Assembly: GCF_024807655.1 (NCBI RefSeq)
Contig: NZ_JANUCR010000002.1
Location: 62,001-126,000 of the forward strand
Reading direction: 5' to 3'
DNA: 64,000 bases
DNA from: Methanococcus voltae
GTDB lineage: Archaea; AGJL01; Methanococci; Methanococcales; Methanococcaceae
This document shows, piece after piece, positions 17,028 through 25,517 of the stretch. The notes under the pieces were generated by a model that saw only the letters and a program-made list of their open reading frames with translations, had not been told where the DNA came from and searched no databases. Each line of letters begins with the position of its first letter. Within the stretch, counting starts at the first letter, position 1. The translations under genes were made by a program, and so were the position numbers.

Positions 17028-17321
17028 ATGACTATAGTACCTTATTATTTACTTTACTGTGTAATAGCATTTATAATTGGTTCTTCCTTTGGATTATCTT
17101 ACAGTTATAAAAAATACAGTACGCCATACTCTGAAAAGAAAACTGATAAATTGGCTTTAATAATAGCTTTAATTGGTTCTGCGCTGTTTATAGTATATAT
17201 GCCATTGTCAATAGCTTTTCTTTCATTTCCTTTGGGTATGCGGGCAGGTTATGGCTCAAAAGAGTTTTACATGGGCATATTAATTGCATTATTGATATAT
17301 TTCATAACATTGGTTATCTAA
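17028..17321 (+). CDS. ehaL: Eha hydrogenase membrane subunit L
   Basis: A 97-residue, three-helix membrane protein with a Tyr/Lys-rich loop (Y-S-Y-K-K-Y-S-T-P-Y) after the first helix. GGGTGAT, overlapping the end of ehaK, serves as ribosome site. Position fits EhaL. Confidence 0.7.
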   Translation: MTIVPYYLLYCVIAFIIGSSFGLSYSYKKYSTPYSEKKTDKLALIIALIGSALFIVYMPLSIAFLSFPLGMRAGYGSKEFYMGILIALLIYFITLVI

Positions 17322-17407
17322 GTAGTATATTTTATTAATTCTATATTCTAATAGATTATACTTGATTTAACGGTAATCTTGGAAGTTTTTACATTTATGG
17401 TGAAATC

Positions 17408-17821
17408 ATGGCTGAAGAAGACAATTATGTTGATAAAACGTATGATAAAGACAGTTTGGCGCAGAAATACAATATTATAAAAGATAATCGTTATGTGATG
17501 GAAGATGCTATTATGCCTATTTCAAGAGCTTTAAAATTGCCAATTGATGAGGTCGTGGGCATATTTGCAAGTCATTATGACGGTACTTCGTTGTATGAGA
17601 TTCACGCATATGTTGAGCAAGCTAAAATGGGTTGTTTGGGTAGAAAAGTCGATATTGATTTAGGACTTTGTTGGCTTTCTGATTTTTTAGGTATAATCTC
17701 TAAAAACGATGCAGATTTAATTAGAAAAAAAGTTGTGGAAGATACATTAATCAACAAGGTTGATTATGAAAAAGCACTCGATAAAGGGCGTAAATTGACC
17801 ATAGCGCTGATGAAAGATTGA
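17408..17821 (+). CDS. ehaM: Eha hydrogenase soluble subunit M
   Basis: A 137-residue hydrophilic, mostly helical protein matching the small soluble EhaM (DUF1959-type) in size, position and character. It has no cysteine pattern for clusters (only two Cys). GGTGA precedes the ATG. It probably sits with the hydrogenase module on the cytoplasmic side; its exact role is unknown. Confidence 0.75.
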   Translation: MAEEDNYVDKTYDKDSLAQKYNIIKDNRYVMEDAIMPISRALKLPIDEVVGIFASHYDGTSLYEIHAYVEQAKMGCLGRKVDIDLGLCWLSDFLGIISKNDADLIRKKVVEDTLINKVDYEKALDKGRKLTIALMKD

Positions 17822-17981
17822 TTAAGCTTAATTATCCTTATATTATATTATATTATATTATTATATATTCTAAATCTAACTTAAACGATAAATAATTAAA
17901 AATAATTAAAAATAAGGATAAATAATTAATTTTAATTTAAAATAAATTAAAATATTATATATTATTATTGCAAGTGGTATT

Positions 17982-18443
17982 ATGATTAAAGATTTTGCAA
18001 GAAAACGTTCTATAAATGTTTGTATCGTAAATACGGGTGGTTGCAATGGTTGCGACATCGAAGTAGTATCTGCTTTAGCTCCTCGATATGATATTGAACA
18101 ATATGGAATCTATGTACACAATAACCCACGTGAAGCCGACGTTTTAGTAGTGACTGGACCTGTGGTTTTACCTTGGAAAAAGAGATTAAAAGAAATATTT
18201 GATAAAACGCCCGAACCAAAGGTGGTGGTTGCAGTAGGGGCGTGTGCATTAAGTTGCGGTATCTTTAAAGAAGGTCACGTTTATGGGCCTGTAGATAAGA
18301 TAATCCCCGTAAATGCAAAATTACCCGGCTGTCCTCCAAGACCTTCGGAAATAATCGAAGCAGTAGTTTCAATTGCTCCTGAAGCTTTAGCAATGAAAGA
18401 AAAAATGTTAAAAGAAATGGAATCAAAAAATAAGGATAAATAA
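17982..18443 (+). CDS. ehaN: Eha [NiFe] hydrogenase small subunit
   Basis: A 153-residue small subunit of the NuoB/EchC type. C21 and C24 (C-N-G-C-D-I-E), C88 (G-A-C-A) and C117 (P-G-C-P-P-R-P) form the ligand set of the proximal [4Fe-4S] cluster next to the active site. Length suits energy-converting hydrogenases, which lack the extra C-terminal clusters of larger small subunits. GTGG precedes the ATG. It pairs with the large subunit encoded next. Confidence 0.92.
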   Translation: MIKDFARKRSINVCIVNTGGCNGCDIEVVSALAPRYDIEQYGIYVHNNPREADVLVVTGPVVLPWKKRLKEIFDKTPEPKVVVAVGACALSCGIFKEGHVYGPVDKIIPVNAKLPGCPPRPSEIIEAVVSIAPEALAMKEKMLKEMESKNKDK

Positions 18444-18615
18444 TTTAATTATATCTAAATACTAACGTAATTAATTTTTAAATTTAAAATAATCCTCAAA
18501 AACATATTTAATTAAAAAATACGTGTCAATAAGATTATATTTATTCATTCATATATTCAGTTATTAATTAATTATAATTATACCATAATCAAATTTAAAT
18601 TAAAATGGAGATACT

Positions 18616-19746
18616 ATGAACGTAATACCAATTGGACCAATACATCCGATTTTAAAAGAGCCACTAAGAATAAAGCTTTTAGTAGAGGGGGAAAATGTAA
18701 AAGGTGCCGAAATAGATATGGGGTATGTGCATCGTGGAATTGAGCGTATAATGGAAGGAAAAAGTTATATGAAAGGCATCCACCTTTCTGAAAGGGTTTG
18801 CGGGATATGCTCATACATTCATACTCAAACATTTGCAGAGTGTATTGAACATATGTGTAATATTGATACACCCGAAAAAGCAGGTCATTTAAGGGTTATT
18901 ACCACTGAATTAGAACGTATCCATAGTCATTTAATTGCTGCAGCAGTTTATAATTTGACTATTGAGCACGAAACCATTGCAATGTGGATGCTAAATGCAA
19001 GGGAAATTGTAATGAACCTTTTAGAACTAATAACGGGTAATAGGGTCAATATGGGTTATAACGTTGTTGGTGGAGTTCGTTTAGACTTAAAAAAAGACAT
19101 AATCGACCAAGTATACAAAGAGCTTGATTTATTTGAAGATGATATGAACAATATCATTGAAGTGTTCAGGTCTGGACCTATGATTAGATTAAGAAGTAAG
19201 GATATTGGAAGACTCGGTTATAAAGAATTAATGAAAACAAGAGCCGCAGGACCTGTAGCAAGAGCTTCTGGAATTCCTGAAAGTGATTGGAGACTTAGGT
19301 CAGATTTATACGGCCAATATAATTTTAAACCCTGTTGGAGAAGTGAAGGGGATAATTTTGCCAGAATGATGGTAAGACACGAAGAAATAATGGTTAGCAT
19401 TGATTTAATAAGACAAGCTTTGGATATGTATCAAAAATGTTCTGGCCCTATCCGTACTAAGGCTATAATCCACGCAACAGAAGGGGAATATAGGAATGAA
19501 GCTCACAGGGGCGAGGTTTATTATAAAATGGCAATTACGGAAGGCGGTTTAATTAAAAGAATAATTATAAGAACTCCAACTGTTATGAACCTTGAAGCAT
19601 ACAAATATATGTTAAAGACTTGTCCAACAGTTCCCGATGCTGTGGCTACGTATACGTCTATAGACCCTTGTATCTCCTGTACTGAACGAACAATAATATT
19701 AAAAGACGTTATAACGGGTAAATCCACCAATTATAAAGATTTTTAA
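18616..19746 (+). CDS. ehaO: Eha [NiFe] hydrogenase large subunit
   Basis: A 376-residue large subunit. The nickel ligands are the two CxxC pairs: C62/C65 in R-V-C-G-I-C and C352/C355 in D-P-C-I-S-C-T-E-R. The protein ends 21 residues after the second pair without a typical H-x-H/R cleavage end, as in other energy-converting enzymes. All four ligand codons are ordinary cysteine codons, so there is no selenocysteine here. GGAGA precedes the ATG. The active site splits or forms H2 and passes electrons through EhaN to the ferredoxin subunits. Confidence 0.93.
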   Translation: MNVIPIGPIHPILKEPLRIKLLVEGENVKGAEIDMGYVHRGIERIMEGKSYMKGIHLSERVCGICSYIHTQTFAECIEHMCNIDTPEKAGHLRVITTELERIHSHLIAAAVYNLTIEHETIAMWMLNAREIVMNLLELITGNRVNMGYNVVGGVRLDLKKDIIDQVYKELDLFEDDMNNIIEVFRSGPMIRLRSKDIGRLGYKELMKTRAAGPVARASGIPESDWRLRSDLYGQYNFKPCWRSEGDNFARMMVRHEEIMVSIDLIRQALDMYQKCSGPIRTKAIIHATEGEYRNEAHRGEVYYKMAITEGGLIKRIIIRTPTVMNLEAYKYMLKTCPTVPDAVATYTSIDPCISCTERTIILKDVITGKSTNYKDF

Positions 19747-19884
19747 TAAAATAATAACTAAAAATAAATTAATTTAATAATTAGTATCCGTATTATACAT
19801 ATTATATATTATACATATTTATTATAATTATCATAATTATCATAATTATTCGTATATTTTATAAAAAAATTAGGGAATCGTACT

Positions 19885-21144
19885 ATGTCATCTTCAATTT
19901 GGTATCTTTACGAATTTGTAAGGAAAAAATGGTTAAAAAGATTTGCAAATGCAAAAACAGAGAAAGAAGCCTACGTACCGCCAGAAAGATACCGTAGAAT
20001 TCCGGTAAGTATCGACCAACCCGATAATTGTATTAGTTGCAATGGTTGTTATCAATCGTGTCCTTCTGAAGCAATAGAAATGCAATATTCAGAAGAATAT
20101 GGTAAAAATTTACCGGTTTTTTTTCCAGGTTCTTGCATAGCTTGCGGTAATTGTGTAGAAACCTGCCCAACTGGTGTTTTGGAGCAAGGTACTTTACGAA
20201 AAGAGGCTAAGCAATATATATGGACTGTCCCAAAAATAAATAATTACATAATCGATGATGAATTATGTGTAAAATGCGATAGTTGTAGACGAATTTGCCC
20301 TGTAAATGCAATAACTTATGAAAATAACGTTTATAGAATAAAATCAAATGATTGCGTGGGTTGTAATCGTTGTGCAACAGCATGCCCAGTGGAAAATGCA
20401 ATTAAATCATACAATGAATATGAACTATCTGAAAAGATAAATAGGGCTCAAAATCTGAAATTCTTGAAGAAAAGTAAGAAAATAAAATATGAAACATTTA
20501 ATAACAATTCAAATACTGAAAATATTGAGGGTATATCTAATAAAGATAATACTAATGATGATACTAACGATAATAATATCAAGAATATACTTATCGTTGA
20601 AGAATATGCGCCTGATTCAATAGATGAAATTCCAAGGATTGTGTCAAGTCTTTGTATAAAGTGCAATAATTGTGTTGATGTATGTCCTGGAAAAATAGAC
20701 TTAAACGAGTTAAATGTTTTAGAATGTGTAAAATGTGGTTTGTGCATAGAAGTATGCCCTACTACTGCAATAAGAACTGGAAAAGTGGTTAAAAAGACAT
20801 TGAACACTGAAAATTGTTATATCATAAATGAAGATAAGTGTATCGGATGTAGGATATGTAGCAAGGCTTGTAATGTGGAAAATGCCATATCTATTTCTTC
20901 AGAAACTAATATGCCCTATATAAACCCAGATTATTGTGTAAGATGTGGTTTATGCCATAGGGAATGCCCTGTTGATGCAATAGATTTCCCAGAAACTTCA
21001 GAATCTGAAAAATTAAATAAATATCGTTCTGTTAGGGGTAATTTCCAATTATTAATCGAAAAAGATTTGGAAAACTATGCTAAAAATTACGTTATTGCAA
21101 AAGATGAGATTCTTGAAAAGGGGAAAAATGAATTAAATTTATAA
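19885..21144 (+). CDS. ehaP: Eha polyferredoxin with eight [4Fe-4S] motifs
   Basis: A 419-residue polyferredoxin. I count eight C-x2-C-x2-C-x3-C motifs, most followed by P, arranged in pairs. Between the fourth and fifth lies a charged linker rich in Asn, Asp and Lys (about residues 185-235). The seventh motif has Asn instead of Pro after the last cysteine. It directly follows ehaO, so it likely wires the hydrogenase to soluble ferredoxin or to the other polyferredoxins. Order suggests EhaP; the letter is less certain than the function. Confidence 0.8.
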   Translation: MSSSIWYLYEFVRKKWLKRFANAKTEKEAYVPPERYRRIPVSIDQPDNCISCNGCYQSCPSEAIEMQYSEEYGKNLPVFFPGSCIACGNCVETCPTGVLEQGTLRKEAKQYIWTVPKINNYIIDDELCVKCDSCRRICPVNAITYENNVYRIKSNDCVGCNRCATACPVENAIKSYNEYELSEKINRAQNLKFLKKSKKIKYETFNNNSNTENIEGISNKDNTNDDTNDNNIKNILIVEEYAPDSIDEIPRIVSSLCIKCNNCVDVCPGKIDLNELNVLECVKCGLCIEVCPTTAIRTGKVVKKTLNTENCYIINEDKCIGCRICSKACNVENAISISSETNMPYINPDYCVRCGLCHRECPVDAIDFPETSESEKLNKYRSVRGNFQLLIEKDLENYAKNYVIAKDEILEKGKNELNL

Positions 21145-21204
21145 ATTAGGTTTAAAATAAACTTAATTATAAATTAATTATAACTTATGACAATTGGTGT
21201 TAAT

Positions 21205-21687
21205 ATGTCATCTGAAATTCTAAAAAAATATTTTGGCGATTTAAATGTGGATTTAAATTTAAATAACCAATATATTAAAAGTTATATTGATATAGATAAT
21301 GAAAAATGCGTATTTTGTAATAAGTGCATAGAAGTATGCCCTGTTGATGCTATAGATTTAAATTTTCCAGAAAATACGGTAATAACCGAAAAATGTGTAC
21401 ATTGCGGGACCTGTATAGATGTATGCCCTGTCAAAGCCATATCGCTTACACAAATAAAGCTTAAAATTAAAAATAACGAGTTAAAAATTAAAAAAAGCCA
21501 CGAAAAACATAAATTATTGAATTATGATGCAAAAAAATGTATAATGTGCAATATATGTTTAAAAAATTGTCCTTTTGATGCGATATCCATTGAAAAAAAT
21601 CAGAATAAAATGATATTCACTGAAAAATGCGTCCTATGTGGACATTGTGGTCAAATATGTCCTGCAAATGCGATTACATACGAATAA
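21205..21687 (+). CDS. ehaQ: Eha ferredoxin subunit with four [4Fe-4S] motifs
   Basis: A 160-residue protein from the ATG at 21205, chosen because GGTGT lies just upstream; an in-frame ATG at 21187 has no such site. Four C-x2-C-x2-C-x3-C-P motifs form two tandem pairs, separated by a basic stretch (K-I-K-K-S-H-E-K-H-K). It acts in electron transfer within the Eha complex. Position fits EhaQ. Confidence 0.75.
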   Translation: MSSEILKKYFGDLNVDLNLNNQYIKSYIDIDNEKCVFCNKCIEVCPVDAIDLNFPENTVITEKCVHCGTCIDVCPVKAISLTQIKLKIKNNELKIKKSHEKHKLLNYDAKKCIMCNICLKNCPFDAISIEKNQNKMIFTEKCVLCGHCGQICPANAITYE

Positions 21688-21773
21688 CCAATATACTCAA
21701 TATATTAAGAATAAATGATATATAATAATTTATAAATTGTAATTTTAGTTTATTAATATTCTTAGGTGGATAT

Positions 21774-22535
21774 ATGATAAAAATTAAAAAACCTGTTGAT
21801 GAGTTAATTGACGTAATTTCCCAAGACTTAAGTTATGATAAAAAGGAAATTAAAGACCAATTAGCAGATGGTTTGAAAATTCCTTTACAAAAAAACCTAT
21901 ATATACAACCTAAAAAGTGTGTACACTGCGAATTATGCTTGGAAGCTTGCCCTGTCGATGCAATTGAAAAGCCAAATTTAAAAAATTCTGCAAAGATAAT
22001 TCCAGAAAAATGTATAAAATGTGAAATATGTGCAAAAACCTGCCCTGTGGGCGCCATAGAAGTTTTAAATGGTGAGGCATTTTTAGATGAAACTAAGGAG
22101 AATGTAATATATAAAATAGAAGAGATGCCCGTAGAACATCGTAAAATAAAATTAATAAAACATAATTTGGATATGGACAAGTGTATAAAATGTGCCATTT
22201 GTGAGCGTTTTTGCGCCCCTAAGGCCATTAAAGTTGAGAAAAAAGTTTCCATTGATATAAATGAAGACTTATGTATGGGTTGTACAGCTTGTGAGAAAGT
22301 ATGTCCAGTAAATGCAATAAAAGTGGATTATGAACTTAGCGATATCAAATTTGAAGATGAATTTGTTGTGGAAACCGATAAATGTATCGATTGTATGGTT
22401 TGCCATGACTTATGCCCAGTTTCTGCAATTACCTATGATGGAAAAATTATAATCGATAATGAAAAATGCGTACACTGTGGAATTTGTGAAAAAAATTGTC
22501 CAGTCTCCGCCATATCTAAAATAATTAAAAATTAA
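21774..22535 (+). CDS. ehaR: Eha polyferredoxin with six [4Fe-4S] motifs
   Basis: A 253-residue polyferredoxin. There are six C-x2-C-x2-C-x3-C motifs: two pairs in the N-terminal half around a linker, and a terminal pair. The third motif ends C-A-P instead of C-P. AGGTGG precedes the ATG. With its two neighbours this gives 18 cubane motifs encoded in 2.7 kb, a long electron wire. Order fits EhaR. Confidence 0.75.
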   Translation: MIKIKKPVDELIDVISQDLSYDKKEIKDQLADGLKIPLQKNLYIQPKKCVHCELCLEACPVDAIEKPNLKNSAKIIPEKCIKCEICAKTCPVGAIEVLNGEAFLDETKENVIYKIEEMPVEHRKIKLIKHNLDMDKCIKCAICERFCAPKAIKVEKKVSIDINEDLCMGCTACEKVCPVNAIKVDYELSDIKFEDEFVVETDKCIDCMVCHDLCPVSAITYDGKIIIDNEKCVHCGICEKNCPVSAISKIIKN

Positions 22536-22596
22536 AGTTATAATTATATAGATATCTAATTAATAATTAAATATGATATTATATTTATATTATAAA

Positions 22597-22604
22597 TTTT
22601 TTTT
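22597..22604 (+). terminator. T8 tract, possible end of the eha transcript
   Basis: Eight consecutive T bases about 60 bp after ehaR, the usual kind of archaeal stop signal. Confidence 0.4.
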
Positions 22605-22809
22605 ATTATATACTACACCTATTTAGAATATTAAATCAAATAATGTATAAAATATAATTTACAGAGTATATTATATTACCTTAACTTTATATTATTATAT
22701 TTCTTTATTAATTTGTATTTAATCGATATATGTTAATAAATTGGCTATTTAATCGTTAAATGTATTAAATGTATTAAAGGTATTAATTTATTAAATTTAT
22801 TACATTGTA

Positions 22810-22876
22810 TTGAGGTACCAACCTTAATCGTAAATATATTCTTTATGGCGATTTATGAGTTATGAATGGGCTCATC
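22810..22876 (+). promoter_or_regulatory. Two leader hairpins upstream of the CBS-domain gene
   Basis: The first stem has seven pairs and a four-base loop; the second has five pairs and an 11-base loop. Both end before the GGAGG at 22903-22907. They may be part of a structured 5' leader. Confidence 0.35.
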
Positions 22877-22913
22877 TTAGGAATTAGTGTTATTTTTATA
22901 TTGGAGGCGTAAA

Positions 22914-23555
22914 ATGAAAGTAAAAGCATTAATGGACACGAAGTTTATAAAAGTATATCCTGAAGATACTGTGGAAGTAGTTTCAAAAATTATGCACAAT
23001 CGTAAAAAGTTTAGTACTCCAATAATTGATAGGTCTGATAAATTAGTAGGTTGGGTAAATTCGATTGATTTATTGATAGTGGATGATAAAAAAACTCTCA
23101 TAAAAGATGTAATGCATAATTTAGATACTATAATCGTTTTAAATAAAGAAGAACCTGCAAAAAATGCGGTTTTGAAGATTGTAAAGCATAAAGTTGTTAG
23201 CATTCCTGTTTTAACCGACGATGGCACTTTAGTTGGTTTGGTTAGGAATTGTGATATTACTAAAACTTTGGCAAAAATGTATGATATACCAGTTTATAAA
23301 ATCTTTAAATCTTTAAATTCCGAATTAAAGGGCATTTCTTGGGACGAATTAATGGATTCAGCAGCAATTGTTACAAAACAGATAACTGGCGAAAATATAA
23401 CGGGTAAGGAGTATGAATCAAGAATCAAAAAATCTACATTTGGTCAAGCAATTTGGTCATGTGGGGGTTTGGAGAGATTTTTCACTGGTTTGATAAAAAT
23501 AGGTGAAATTGCAGTCGCTCGTAAAGTAAGCCATAAATCCATAGTTAGAAAATAA
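22914..23555 (+). CDS. CBS-domain pair protein following the eha genes
   Basis: A 213-residue protein. Residues about 1-120 hold two CBS motifs (V-K-A-L-M-D-T-K-F-I-K-V start; second repeat with K-D-V-M-H-N), which bind adenine nucleotides in many families. The C-terminal 90 residues, including Q-A-I-W-S-C-G-G-L-E-R-F-F, match nothing I know. GGAGG fixes the start at 22914, not the GTG 27 bases earlier. It stands where the published eha operons carry small hydrophilic genes (ehaS/ehaT). That correspondence is inferred from order only, so no symbol is given. Confidence 0.7.
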   Translation: MKVKALMDTKFIKVYPEDTVEVVSKIMHNRKKFSTPIIDRSDKLVGWVNSIDLLIVDDKKTLIKDVMHNLDTIIVLNKEEPAKNAVLKIVKHKVVSIPVLTDDGTLVGLVRNCDITKTLAKMYDIPVYKIFKSLNSELKGISWDELMDSAAIVTKQITGENITGKEYESRIKKSTFGQAIWSCGGLERFFTGLIKIGEIAVARKVSHKSIVRK

Positions 23556-23579
23556 TATTAAAAATTTCCATTATTGTAG

Positions 23580-23610
23580 TATCCTATTATTATTATTATT
23601 ATTATTATTA
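23580..23610. repeat. TAT trinucleotide repeat
   Basis: About nine consecutive TAT/ATT units after the CBS gene; a simple repeat. Confidence 0.8.
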
Positions 23611-23817
23611 TTATCTTATTTATTTTTGATAATTTATAATACTCCGAATACTCAAAATTCTTCTTTTAATTACTAATTAAAGATAATTTAAATCTTATTT
23701 AATAATTTTTGACAATAGTTATAAATAATTAATAATACTTAATTTACTTATTAATTATATTTTATTATGCGTTTAATTTAAGATTAATAACGTTTTGTAA
23801 AATTTTGGTGTTGTTTA

Positions 23818-24207
23818 ATGTTAAATAAATTAGATATTCATAAAAAGAGAGAGCTTGAATTTTGGACTTTTCTTGAAAAAGCTTTTGAAATTAACTTAAA
23901 ATTAGATTTGGGTCATTTTAAAATCCTCTGTGTTTTTTTAGATATTAATGACTTTTATGAAGATATGTCAAGAAAAGGGATGTCCAATACTGAGATTATT
24001 GAAATATTGCGAAATAAGGGTATCTTGTCAAAGAACTCCGAATATATTTCGGGAGAATACTTAAAAAATTACATTGAAAGGGATAGCCGAGTTGCAGTCC
24101 ACAATCGTATAAATGATTTGAAAAAACTGGGATTTGGTATTACTACAAAACCTGGACCTTTGGGAGGTTATAAATTATATGAATTTCCAAGCTGGTTTTT
24201 TCAATAA
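23818..24207 (+). CDS. Small winged-helix-like protein
   Basis: A 129-residue basic protein. The C-terminal third looks like the end of a winged helix: a recognition-type helix (V-A-V-H-N-R-I-N-D-L-K-K-L-G-F) followed by a glycine-rich wing and strand (K-P-G-P-L-G-G-Y-K-L-Y-E). The N-terminal part is helical. GGTGTT precedes the ATG. It lies last in the plus-strand run behind the eha genes and may correspond to a terminal eha gene or an eha regulator; neither is proven. Confidence 0.55.
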   Translation: MLNKLDIHKKRELEFWTFLEKAFEINLKLDLGHFKILCVFLDINDFYEDMSRKGMSNTEIIEILRNKGILSKNSEYISGEYLKNYIERDSRVAVHNRINDLKKLGFGITTKPGPLGGYKLYEFPSWFFQ

Positions 24208-24238
24208 AAAAGAATTTTATTTATTTTTTAAAGATTAA

Positions 24239-24541
24239 TTAATCAAATATATTTTTAATATATTTTTCAAAAGGTATTATTTCGTCTCTTTTTCTCGGAC
24301 TTATTGAAGCTACTTTCAGAGTTTTTGAGTCGTGGTCTAAATCTATGGTTAAAGTACCCGGAGTTATTGTAATACTGCAGGCCAGCAAAACTTGACCATA
24401 TAAACTGTTTATTTCAGTGTTTATATCCATTATTTCAGGGTTTATTTGATTATTCGTACATCTTCTGAATACATCAACCCAAGCCTCTGCAATTGCTTTT
24501 ATCATAACCACAATATATTCAAAAATACTCAATAACTTCAT
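24239..24541 (-). CDS. ehbA: EhbA, MnhE-like subunit of energy-converting hydrogenase B
   Basis: A 100-residue membrane-associated protein with the MnhE-family core S-I-T-I-T-P-G-T-L-T-I-D, an amphipathic N-terminal helix, and a final F-E-K-Y-I-K-N-I-F motif. MnhE subunits belong to multisubunit Na+/H+ antiporters and to Ehb, where A is of this type. Ehb supplies reduced ferredoxin for carbon assimilation, and its genes are scattered in methanococci. It is convergent with the eha run. GGTG sits five bases before ATG 24541; ATG 24544 is possible too. Confidence 0.8.
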   Translation of the reverse strand: MKLLSIFEYIVVMIKAIAEAWVDVFRRCTNNQINPEIMDINTEINSLYGQVLLACSITITPGTLTIDLDHDSKTLKVASISPRKRDEIIPFEKYIKNIFD

Positions 24542-24544
24542 CAT

Positions 24545-24897
24545 TACACCTTTAAAAGAATCATAAACTAATTAATGGATATGCCGTATATTATATATTG
24601 TATGTATTAAATCATAGTTAAATTTAAAATTTATTAATCTGAAATTCATTATCATAAATATAAAGTTATACAAATATATGAATTGATAATTTATAAACTA
24701 TTCGATTATTAATTCAAATTAAATGCAAAGATAAATAAATGTATACTGTATTATTTTATAGATATAAAACTAAAAAAATTTATACGAATATATTAATTCA
24801 TATTTATAACTTATAACTTATAACTTATAAGTCTATAAATTATAAACCTATAAATCTATAAATTTTTAACAAAAGTTAGTAAAAAGGATGTGAGAGT
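24545..24897. other. 353-bp divergent promoter region, ehbA and prefoldin
   Basis: A minus-strand TATA-like stretch (about 24586-24600) lies 45-60 bases before ehbA. A plus-strand TTTATACG box with A-rich BRE (about 24772-24786) lies about 110 bases before the prefoldin gene. TTATAAC/TATAAAT repeats fill 24803-24860. Confidence 0.45.
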
Positions 24898-25347
24898 ATG
24901 CAAAATCAAGAAACTCAAAATCAATTTATGGCATTAGAAGTTTACGGTGAGCAAGTAAAAAAATTACAAGAAGAATCTTCCAGCATCGATGTAATGTTAT
25001 CAGAACTTGAAAAAGGTATCGATTCAATGTATGGTACAAACACCGAGGGTGAAGTTATTATACCATTAGGTGGCGGTGCTTTTGTAAAAGCTGAGATTAA
25101 AACACCAGGTAAAGTAATTGTTGCTGTTTCTTCAGACATATTTATTGAAAAAGACGTGGAAAGTGCTGCAGAAGATTTCAAACATAGTATTGAAGAATTA
25201 CAAAAAACAAAAGATGTAATTAACGAACACATTAAAAAATTAAACCAGGAAATAACAAATATTAGGGCAGATTTAGAAAAAAGAGCTCAGCAAATCGAAA
25301 AAAGACAAAAATTAATACAAAGAGGTAGAAATGCTCCAAATCAATAA
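24898..25347 (+). CDS. pfdA: Prefoldin alpha subunit
   Basis: A 149-residue protein with long coiled-coil helices at both ends (about 5-50 and 95-145) around a beta-hairpin core with I-P-L-G-G-G-A-F-V-K-A. This is the alpha-type prefoldin pattern with two hairpins. Two alpha and four beta subunits form the jellyfish-shaped chaperone that hands unfolded proteins to the thermosome. GTGAG precedes the ATG. The beta subunit is not in the window. Confidence 0.88.
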   Translation: MQNQETQNQFMALEVYGEQVKKLQEESSSIDVMLSELEKGIDSMYGTNTEGEVIIPLGGGAFVKAEIKTPGKVIVAVSSDIFIEKDVESAAEDFKHSIEELQKTKDVINEHIKKLNQEITNIRADLEKRAQQIEKRQKLIQRGRNAPNQ

Positions 25348-25517
25348 TGGAGCAATTATACATTAATCTATTAATCTATTATTCTTAAAATATTCAAATA
25401 TGATATTCAAATATACTATTATTAAATTAACAGTATAAATTTTATTTTTTAAAAGATAGTTCTTTTGTAAAATTTTTAGATTCACTAATTCACTAATTCA
25501 ATAACGAGTATGATAAT

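Larger units (their letters stand above)
22536..22913. other. 378-bp spacer with structured leader before the CBS gene
   Basis: Contains a run of eight T bases (22597-22604) that could end the eha transcript. Two hairpins near the next gene follow: TTGAGGT/ACCTTAA around ACCA (22810-22827, one U-G pair) and ATGAG/CTCAT (22856-22876). No coding frame. Confidence 0.5.

Noticed and set aside
18616-19746. Possible selenocysteine in the Eha large subunit, since PSTK implies selenoproteins
   Set aside because: The nickel ligands are coded by TGC/TGT and no in-frame TGA is present.
10123-21766. A shared 16-mer (TATTAATATTCTTAGG) in the XRE leader (10123-10138) and before ehaR (21751-21766)
   Set aside because: In DNA this AT-rich a few such matches are expected in 64 kb; the second copy lies over a ribosome site and not at a promoter.
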